NCBI GenBank assembly: GCA_016290315.1 | Contig: JAEETK010000002.1 | Span: 1-62,365 of the forward strand | DNA: 62,365 nucleotides | Source: Candidatus Saccharimonadota bacterium | GTDB taxonomy: Bacteria; Patescibacteriota; Saccharimonadia; Saccharimonadales; Saccharimonadaceae | Direction: 5' to 3' | Notes under the pieces: model-generated | The model's database searches: none | What the model saw: only the letters and a program-made list of their open reading frames with translations | What the model was told of the DNA's origin: nothing | Part shown: piece by piece, positions 57,597 through 62,365 of the stretch | Numbering within the stretch: position 1 is the stretch's first letter | Layout of the letters: the number at the start of each line of letters is the position of its first letter | Program-made: the position numbers and the translations under genes

Positions 57597-58118
57597 ATGG
57601 AATATCTTGATATTGTCGACGAGTATGGTAATGAAACTGGCGAAATTCTGGATAGGGAGACGGCTCATAATTTGAATAAGTTGCACTGGGAAGTGACAGT
57701 TTTTGTAGTCAATAAAAATGGGCAACTATTGCTGGAAAAGAGATCTGCGAGCAAGAGGTATAGCCCAAATAAATGGGCGCCTTGTGCGGGACATGTGATG
57801 AGCGGCGAAGAGGTTGATGTGGCGGCCTGCAGAGAATTAAAAGAAGAACTTGGCCTAGATTTGCCAACAGCCGATCTTGTTATGATGGAGAATGGATTAC
57901 TTAGGCGGCAGGAGACTAATTCGCGCATTGCGAGATACTTCTACGTGATATGCAATGAGGACGAGAGCTTTTTTAAAATCCAGGAAGAAGAGTTAACGGA
58001 AGTAAAGTGGTTTGATATCGATGAAGTGATCGAGATGGTGAGGCGTGCAGATAATCCGACCTGCATCCATGCCGATAGATTATTTTTGCTGGAGAGGTTA
58101 AAGAAAGAAGTGTCATGA
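57597..58118 (+). CDS. Nudix hydrolase (IDI/YfcD-like)
   Basis: 173 aa. The Nudix box GHVMSGEEVDVAACRELKEELGL is complete. The start 'EYLDIVDEYGNETGEILDRETAHNLNKLHWEVTVFVVNKNGQLLLEKRS' is typical of the subgroup related to isopentenyl-diphosphate isomerase and YfcD. The substrate is uncertain: a nucleotide derivative or isopentenyl diphosphate. TGAGG lies before the start, and the stop overlaps the next Nudix gene (ATGA). Confidence 0.88.
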   Translation: MEYLDIVDEYGNETGEILDRETAHNLNKLHWEVTVFVVNKNGQLLLEKRSASKRYSPNKWAPCAGHVMSGEEVDVAACRELKEELGLDLPTADLVMMENGLLRRQETNSRIARYFYVICNEDESFFKIQEEELTEVKWFDIDEVIEMVRRADNPTCIHADRLFLLERLKKEVS

Positions 58119-58687
58119 GGACTACGGAAGCATCAATTAGAAAAAATATTGAAAGCTATGCTCCGCGTGATGCTCGGGAAGAAAAAGATAAGCAGCAGAT
58201 ACTGAGATTTATTGATAGCTTTGATGATGTTTTGACGAGAGATAATACCTTGGGCCATTTTACAGCCTCTTCGTTTATAGTCAACAAGGATAGAACGAAG
58301 ATGCTGGCGATTTATCATACTATCGGCAACGGATGGGCGCATCCTGGCGGCCATGCAGATGGAGAAAAGGATTTTCTGTCGGTCGCAGTACGTGAGGCAA
58401 AAGAAGAGACGGGGCTAGACGTGAGTGTGTTGGACGAAAGGCCGTTTTTGCTGTCGGTTAATCCCGTAAGTGGACATATGAAAAAAGGCGTATTTGTGTC
58501 ATCGCACTTACATTTCGATGTATTTTATCTTATGGAAGCGGACGATACTGCGCCGTTGGTTTTTAGAAAAGATGAATCTAAGGGCGTGAAGTGGATTCCG
58601 TTCGATAACCTCGACAATGAGCAGATTGCTAACTCGATGCGCCCAGTTGTGGAAAGACTTATTAATTCTTTGAAAGTGTTAAAATAG
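58115..58687 (+). CDS. Second Nudix hydrolase
   Basis: 190 aa. The Nudix box GGHADGEKDFLSVAVREAKEETGL is complete. It differs from the upstream gene: a longer N-terminal helical part ('ASIRKNIESYAPRDAREEKDKQQILRFIDSF') and 'FTASSFIVNKDRTKMLAIYHTIGNGWAHPGGH'. Substrate unknown. Coupled by a 4-base overlap. Confidence 0.88.
   Translation: MRTTEASIRKNIESYAPRDAREEKDKQQILRFIDSFDDVLTRDNTLGHFTASSFIVNKDRTKMLAIYHTIGNGWAHPGGHADGEKDFLSVAVREAKEETGLDVSVLDERPFLLSVNPVSGHMKKGVFVSSHLHFDVFYLMEADDTAPLVFRKDESKGVKWIPFDNLDNEQIANSMRPVVERLINSLKVLK
58680..58685 (+). promoter_or_regulatory. -10 box of leaderless 58692 gene
   Basis: TG-T-TAAAAT ends 6 bases before the ATG, overlapping the end of the Nudix gene. Confidence 0.65.
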
Positions 58688-58691
58688 AAAT

Positions 58692-59069
58692 ATGACAAAA
58701 AAGCAATTAACGACATTCTTGATTCGTTGGGCAATTTCAGGTGTGGTGATGTATATTTGCATCAACCTCTTTGGTGCTTTTAGCGATGGGGCAGAATGGA
58801 TGAGAAGTTCTTTTTGGCTCTATTTATCGGCGGGTTTGATATTTTCGCTCGTTAACTCTATCGTGAAGCCAATTGCAAAGATAATATCCTTGCCACTAAT
58901 ATTCTTAACTTTAGGGTTATTCACGGTTATCGTTAATGCCGCGATGGTCGGCTTAACAATATTGCTGATTCCGGGCGTAACGATGACTTTTGGTGGTGCG
59001 ATTTGTAGCTGTCTCTTGATTTCCTGTATAAACTTCCTTGTCAACATAGCGGTGCCTAGTGTAAAATAG
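58692..59069 (+). CDS. Phage_holin_4_2-family (DUF/mycobacterial holin-like) membrane protein
   Basis: 125 aa with four membrane helices. 'LIFSLVNSIVKPIAKIISLPLIFLTLGLFTVIVNAAMVGLTILLIPG' matches the PF04020-type family, common in non-phage chromosomes. There are no lysis or phage genes nearby, so a holin role is unlikely. Predicted leaderless; its end contains the -10 of secG. Confidence 0.85.
   Translation: MTKKQLTTFLIRWAISGVVMYICINLFGAFSDGAEWMRSSFWLYLSAGLIFSLVNSIVKPIAKIISLPLIFLTLGLFTVIVNAAMVGLTILLIPGVTMTFGGAICSCLLISCINFLVNIAVPSVK
59062..59067 (+). promoter_or_regulatory. -10 box of leaderless secG
   Basis: TAAAAT ends 6 bases before the ATG at 59074 and overlaps the stop of the upstream gene. 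Confidence 0.6.
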
Positions 59070-59073
59070 ACCT

Positions 59074-59295
59074 ATGGATATTGGTGTGTTTCTAAATGTT
59101 ATGATCTTTGCGTCAGCAATTTTGTTGATTCTGCTGATTTTGCTACAGCAACGTGGAGCATCGCTTGGTGCTGGTTTTGGTGGGTCGGGTGAGCTTAATA
59201 CTGAGCGTCGCGGTCTAGAGAAATCACTATTTAATGCGACGATTGTGTTTGTCGTAATATTCGTTTTGTCGATTTTAGCAATTCTAATCGTTTAA
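59074..59295 (+). CDS. secG: Protein-export membrane protein SecG
   Basis: 73 aa with two membrane helices. 'ILLILLILLQQRGASLGAGFGGSGE' is the SecG signature, and the second helix is 'LFNATIVFVVIFVLSILAILIV'. It assists SecYE, the route for the many signal-peptide proteins of this window. No Shine-Dalgarno. Confidence 0.93.
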   Translation: MDIGVFLNVMIFASAILLILLILLQQRGASLGAGFGGSGELNTERRGLEKSLFNATIVFVVIFVLSILAILIV

Positions 59296-59298
59296 TAA

Positions 59299-61086
59299 AT
59301 GAACAAAAAACAGCAAAAGAGTGGGCGCAGTAAGGAAAGAGTTGGCCGTAGGGTTGTTTTGGCGGCTAACGAGTTTAATGAACGTGCCGGAAAGCACTTT
59401 AATGAGCGTTTTGTGCGCCGTTTAGAGAATATTCGAGAGGTACGTATATGGGTTGCGGAATGGGCGTTATTAGTCTTGATAGTTTTTTTGCTAGCCGTAG
59501 TTCAGAATAATTGGTATGGCGAATCATTCGAGACGGAGGCTTTCGTGAAAGGTGGCGAGTTTAGCGAGGCGACGCTAGGGAAGATTAACTCTATGAATCC
59601 GCTTTATGCCACCACGAGTTCAGAAAAGACCTTAGCACGGTTATTGTTTGCTAACTTGGTAGCGCCGGACTCGACTGGTCATCTAAAGAATGAATTAGCG
59701 GACAAAATCACGGCAGATGACGCTAGGCGTGTTTGGACGGTAAAACTGCGTAATGATTTGCGTTGGTCGGATGGAGAACAGATTAAGGCGGATGACGTAA
59801 TTTATACGATTGATTTAATTGCGGACACTACAGCGAAGACGACGATTTCAGTAGATTTTGCAAACGTAAAGATAAAGAAAAAGGACGATTTGACGGTGAT
59901 TTTCACTTTGCCATCGTCGTACGCGGATTTTTCAGATAGTCTGGAATTTCCAATTGTGCCAAAACATATTTTAGGTGATATTTCGCCAGCTTTGGTTTAC
60001 GAGAGTGACTTTTCGACGCATCCGGTTGGCTCGGGGCCATTTGTGCTGAATGCTCTACAGGCAGCAAATGCTACTAATGCAAGCCTACAGACGGTTTATC
60101 TGAATCGTAATGAGAAATACTTCAAAAAAATGACAAAGTTAGATAATTTTACCCTAAAAACTTATGAAAATGCGCAGCAGATTAAAGATGCGATAAGCAA
60201 TGCAGATGTGATTGCAACGGCGGAACTTAGTAAGAGCGAGGCGGAGGATTTACCGGGTTCAATTGTGCGCAATAACACACTAATTAATGGTGGGGCGTTT
60301 GCATTTTTGAATACGATTAGTAGCAACTTGAGTAATGTTAAGATTCGCCAGGCTATTCAGCAGGGCGTGGATATGAAGAAGGTGCGCGAAAATATTGATG
60401 ACTCGCAGATTATGGATTATCCAATATTGCAAAGACAAGAGGATCTGAAGATGCCAAAACTCGCTGGGTATGATTTGGATGCGGCAAAGAAATTAATAGT
60501 AGATGCTGGACTAAAATACCAAGAAGATAAGATAGTAGACAAGACAGGCAAGGCTGTAACATTGAATATTTCCGTTCCGCAACGCGATGTTCTCACGGGC
60601 GTAGCGGAGCGTTTCGGTGAGGAGTTGAAAAAAATAGGTTTTGAGATTGTGTTGAATGTCTATGACGAGTCGAAAGCGTCGTCAGATTTCTTTTCGGCCG
60701 TAGTGAGGCCGCGGGATTATGACATCTTGATTTATGAGGTGGACTTAGGGGTTAGCGCGGATCCGTTTGTGTATTATAGCTCGTTGCAAGCTGGTGAAGC
60801 GGGCTGGAATTTGAGCAACTATAGTAATAGTTTGGCGGATGATGCTTTGATTTCGGCACGTATGACAGCGAGTGCAAAAATGCGCAAAACTAAATATGAA
60901 TCGTTCTTGAAGCTATGGGCGCGCGACGTGCCTTCGATTGGCCTCTATCAGTCAACGATGATTTATAGCCATATGGCAAACGTGCATATTTATTCCGAAA
61001 ACAGTGAATTGACAGATGCGCTAGATCGTTTCAGCGAAATACAGAATTGGGCTAGTCGTAAGGCTAGCGTAAATATGACGCCTTAG
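59299..61086 (+). CDS. Membrane-anchored family 5 solute-binding protein (oligopeptide type)
   Basis: 595 aa. A charged cytosolic start of about 50 residues and a membrane helix ('WALLVLIVFLLAVV', about 53-68) replace the usual lipoprotein signal. The binding domain follows: 'INSMNPLYATTSSEKTLARLLFANLVAPDSTGHLKNELADK', 'WTVKLRNDLRWSDGEQIKADDVIYTIDLI', 'HPVGSGPFVLNAL', 'NVKIRQAIQQGVDMKKV'. The family binds peptides, nickel or other solutes for ABC importers, but no permease or ATPase gene is in the window. It is 3 bases after secG and has no ribosome site. Confidence 0.9.
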   Translation: MNKKQQKSGRSKERVGRRVVLAANEFNERAGKHFNERFVRRLENIREVRIWVAEWALLVLIVFLLAVVQNNWYGESFETEAFVKGGEFSEATLGKINSMNPLYATTSSEKTLARLLFANLVAPDSTGHLKNELADKITADDARRVWTVKLRNDLRWSDGEQIKADDVIYTIDLIADTTAKTTISVDFANVKIKKKDDLTVIFTLPSSYADFSDSLEFPIVPKHILGDISPALVYESDFSTHPVGSGPFVLNALQAANATNASLQTVYLNRNEKYFKKMTKLDNFTLKTYENAQQIKDAISNADVIATAELSKSEAEDLPGSIVRNNTLINGGAFAFLNTISSNLSNVKIRQAIQQGVDMKKVRENIDDSQIMDYPILQRQEDLKMPKLAGYDLDAAKKLIVDAGLKYQEDKIVDKTGKAVTLNISVPQRDVLTGVAERFGEELKKIGFEIVLNVYDESKASSDFFSAVVRPRDYDILIYEVDLGVSADPFVYYSSLQAGEAGWNLSNYSNSLADDALISARMTASAKMRKTKYESFLKLWARDVPSIGLYQSTMIYSHMANVHIYSENSELTDALDRFSEIQNWASRKASVNMTP

Positions 61087-61108
61087 CTAGAAATAGTTAG
61101 TGGAATAT

Positions 61109-61137
61109 TTGGCAGAGTAGAGAAGATGTGATATAAT
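61109..61137 (+). promoter_or_regulatory. Promoter of tRNA-Leu(GAG)
   Basis: TTGGCA (61109-61114), 17-base spacer ending TG-A, TATAAT (61132-61137). Confidence 0.85.
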
Positions 61138-61148
61138 CTTAGTATTAT

Positions 61149-61239
61149 GCGCCCGTGGTGGAATTGGTAGACACGCTAGCTTGAGGTGCTAGTGGCTATT
61201 CAAACGGCTGTGCTAGTTCGAGTCTAGTCGGGCGCACCA
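61149..61239 (+). tRNA. tRNA-Leu (anticodon GAG)
   Basis: 91 nt with an encoded CCA. Acceptor GCGCCCG / CGGGCGC, anticodon arm CTAGC-TTGAGGT-GCTAG with anticodon GAG, a type II variable arm, and T arm GGTTCGAGTC-like (AGTTCGAGTCT). It reads CUC and CUU. Confidence 0.95.
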
Positions 61240-61349
61240 AGATTGAAGTTAAAATCGCCCATCTGGGCATTTTTTCTTGCCGTTGCTCGGTCGATAACCG
61301 CGCAAGACAAGAAGAAAATACCCATCTGTACGATTTTATTCTTCAATCT
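61240..61349 (+). other. 110-base long inverted repeat after tRNA-Leu(GAG)
   Basis: Outer arms AGATTGAAG (61240-61248) / CTTCAATCT (61341-61349), then TAAAATCG (61250-61257) / CGATTTTA (61331-61338), then GGG-C-ATTTT / AAAAT-A-CCC, TTCTTG / CAAGAA, and a tip CGGT / ACCG. One continuous imperfect hairpin results. A short terminator GCCC-ATCT-GGGC-A-T6 (61257-61275) is nested inside. The gene-free stretch 61240-61581 otherwise holds the items listed separately, and 61443-61527 shows nothing I can identify. Confidence 0.7.
61257..61275 (+). terminator. tRNA-Leu(GAG) terminator
   Basis: GCCC-ATCT-GGGC then A and six T, 18 bases after the CCA. Confidence 0.75.
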
Positions 61350-61362
61350 CTAAAAAGACAGG

Positions 61363-61373
61363 CGGGCGCACCA
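61363..61373 (+). repeat. Second copy of the tRNA-Leu 3' end
   Basis: CGGGCGCACCA repeats bases 61229-61239 exactly, including the CCA, and the following bases are similar (AGAATGAA against AAGATTGAA). The copies bracket the 110-base inverted repeat. Confidence 0.7.
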
Positions 61374-61383
61374 GAATGAATTC

Positions 61384-61406
61384 AGGTCCTCTTCGAGGCC
61401 TTTTTT
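61384..61406 (+). terminator. Second terminator in the tRNA-Leu downstream region
   Basis: AGG-(T)-CCTC / GAGG-CCT with a TTC loop, six T. Confidence 0.7.
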
Positions 61407-61417
61407 CATCTGTTCTG

Positions 61418-61442
61418 GAGCGGTTCGAGCCGCCTCTTTTTT
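61418..61442 (+). terminator. Third terminator in the tRNA-Leu downstream region
   Basis: GAG-CGG / CCG-(C)-CTC with loop TTCGAG, followed by a run of T. Confidence 0.65.
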
Positions 61443-61527
61443 AGCTTCTAAAATCTATCTTTCCGATTTCGCATCCAAACTTAGCGGCAAAGAACTTGCG
61501 AACTAACATAAGAATACGCAGACACTT

Positions 61528-61561
61528 AAAAACTCCCCCCCAAATCGTAGGGGGAGTTTTT
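61528..61561. terminator. Bidirectional terminator before the MucBP gene end
   Basis: AAAAACTCCCCC / GGGGGAGTTTTT with a 10-base loop; serves the minus-strand gene and blocks plus-strand read-through. Confidence 0.9.
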
Positions 61562-61581
61562 GTAGAGCTATATGTTTCCTA

Positions 61582-62364
61582 TTAGCGGCGCTTAATGAGA
61601 TAGATGATTGCTCCAGCAGCAGCCGTAACTAGCCCAAGCGTGCCTGCGATGTAGCCGGCTATACCGTTGTCGGCAGTGATTGGGTTGCTAATCTTGTTGT
61701 ACCAGATTTTAACTATATTGTTATCTCTACTATAGAAACAATCGTATTCTGCATTCTTGTCAACGAGATTGTAGCCAGCGATAGTCTTTGGTTTGCAGAT
61801 TTCGGAGATGTCACCGTCTTTGCCTTCGTCAGTTTCAATTGGAGCAAGGTTACAGTTACCAGTAGCCTTGTCGCAGAAGCGGACTTCTACGGTGCCTTTG
61901 ACGATGCGGTAGTAGTAGATGACTTCCGTATTACCTTTAATATCGCCCTCGGCGTTGTCTGGAGTTTTAACGAGTTCGTACTTTGGATCGAGATTCTTAG
62001 CAGGTTCAGTCGTATAGTGTTCGTCGTAGGTGAGACCATCTTTGGTGACATCGTCTGCTACAGAGAAAGGTGGCTCTGTACCTTCAAGGTAGTGATGTAC
62101 GATGAGAGTATAGCCAGTGGTTGGCTCAAATTGGACATCGATGCGATGATCGCTAACAACATCATTGAAGGTATGTTCGACTACGCCGTTAGCGTTTGGC
62201 GTGAAGGAGATTGGCGTACCGTCAACAGTGACTTTGGATACTTTGTAGCCGGCATCTGGCGTCATCACAATCTTCTTATCTTCCTTCCAGAGCACTTCGT
62301 TGTCCGTAACGGTAATTTTACCCTTGTCTGCGTAGTCGCCAGAGGTGGAGGTGATGACCTTGGA
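61582..62364 (-). CDS. MucBP-type surface protein with NPITA sorting signal (5' end outside window)
   Basis: The frame stays open to the window edge, so only the last 260 codons are seen. 'VTPDAGYKVSKVTVDG'-like beta segments are followed by a MucBP-like domain ('YTLIVHHYLEGTE...YELVKTPDNAEGDIKGNTEVIYYYRIVKGTVEVRFCD') and a second related unit with three cysteines. The C-terminus is NPITADNGIAGYIAG, a hydrophobic helix and KRR, a sorting signal in which the usual LPxTG reads NPITA. MucBP domains bind mucin in lactobacilli; here the ligand is unknown. Confidence 0.85.
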   Translation of the reverse strand, partial: SKVITSTSGDYADKGKITVTDNEVLWKEDKKIVMTPDAGYKVSKVTVDGTPISFTPNANGVVEHTFNDVVSDHRIDVQFEPTTGYTLIVHHYLEGTEPPFSVADDVTKDGLTYDEHYTTEPAKNLDPKYELVKTPDNAEGDIKGNTEVIYYYRIVKGTVEVRFCDKATGNCNLAPIETDEGKDGDISEICKPKTIAGYNLVDKNAEYDCFYSRDNNIVKIWYNKISNPITADNGIAGYIAGTLGLVTAAAGAIIYLIKRR

Positions 62365-62365
62365 G

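Noticed and set aside
58692-59069. Prophage lysis module
   Set aside because: The holin-type family is common in chromosomes and no phage gene is nearby.
2-62364. Alternative genetic code with UGA read as Gly
   Set aside because: TGA ends several genes at expected lengths (mutM, kinase, Nudix), often in ATGA overlaps.
61582-62364. Complete gene with a GTG start at 62295
   Set aside because: The frame continues upstream with beta-domain sequence to the window edge, so the true start is outside.

Overview
The window looks like a chromosome segment of a reduced-genome Gram-positive-like bacterium. The best fit is Candidatus Saccharibacteria (TM7, Patescibacteria/CPR). This is an inference from gene content: compact coding with many 1-4 base overlaps, shortened versions of repair proteins (UvrC without HhH, HolA of about 200 aa), alpha2-type GlyRS, many single-pass membrane proteins with basic or acidic cytoplasmic tails and no known family, and a sortase with many sorting-signal surface proteins. 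TGA is used as a stop (mutM, the histidine kinase, one Nudix gene), so the UGA=Gly recoding of SR1/Gracilibacteria does not apply. Both tRNA genes encode CCA.

Layout. 1-4530: end of ftsZ, nrdR without its zinc-ribbon cysteines, two small genes, then ileS behind a T-box leader. 4530-8670: a small unknown gene, tandem four-codon minigenes, an acidic membrane protein and an LPNTG surface protein. 8670-13510: small membrane protein, rplU, then a four-gene operon of SipW/TasA-like secreted proteins plus an InlB-repeat/beta-helix protein. 13550-17080: rseP, CPBP protease, mutM, holA. 17243-22168: a giant surface protein that reads as two secreted proteins fused through a membrane hairpin, with fifteen 81-bp DUF285 repeats. 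22300-28840: rpmA, a Trm11-like methyltransferase, a flippase-like protein, xseAB, a soluble histidine kinase with a stand-alone receiver, recO. 28929-36535: an unknown gene and a 2251-aa von Willebrand/isopeptide-domain stalk protein. 36600-46280: glyS behind a possible glycine leader peptide, an acyltransferase, relA, xth and a CDP-alcohol transferase/HAD phosphatase pair. 46500-52040: tRNA-Leu(CAA), sortase, PEGA-domain protein, pgi. 52100-61090: eno, membrane proteins, uvrC, two Nudix hydrolases, a holin-like protein, secG and an anchored oligopeptide-type binding protein. 61149-62365: tRNA-Leu(GAG), a structured intergenic element and the end of a MucBP surface protein.

How it works together. 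The surface theme dominates: four proteins carry PxT-type sorting signals (LPNTG, VPITG, PPVTN, NPITA) and one sortase is encoded in the window. SecG would help export them, and the TasA-like operon may build a fibre. This fits an epibiont that attaches to a host cell, which is an inference.

A second theme is gene expression. About a dozen genes have an (often extended) -10 box ending 6-9 bases before the ATG and no Shine-Dalgarno, which predicts leaderless mRNAs. Others have textbook TTGACA-N17-TATAAT promoters, a 5' UTR and a strong GGAGG. Leaderless starts are frequent for housekeeping and repair genes; leadered SD starts are used by most surface genes and by several orphan genes.
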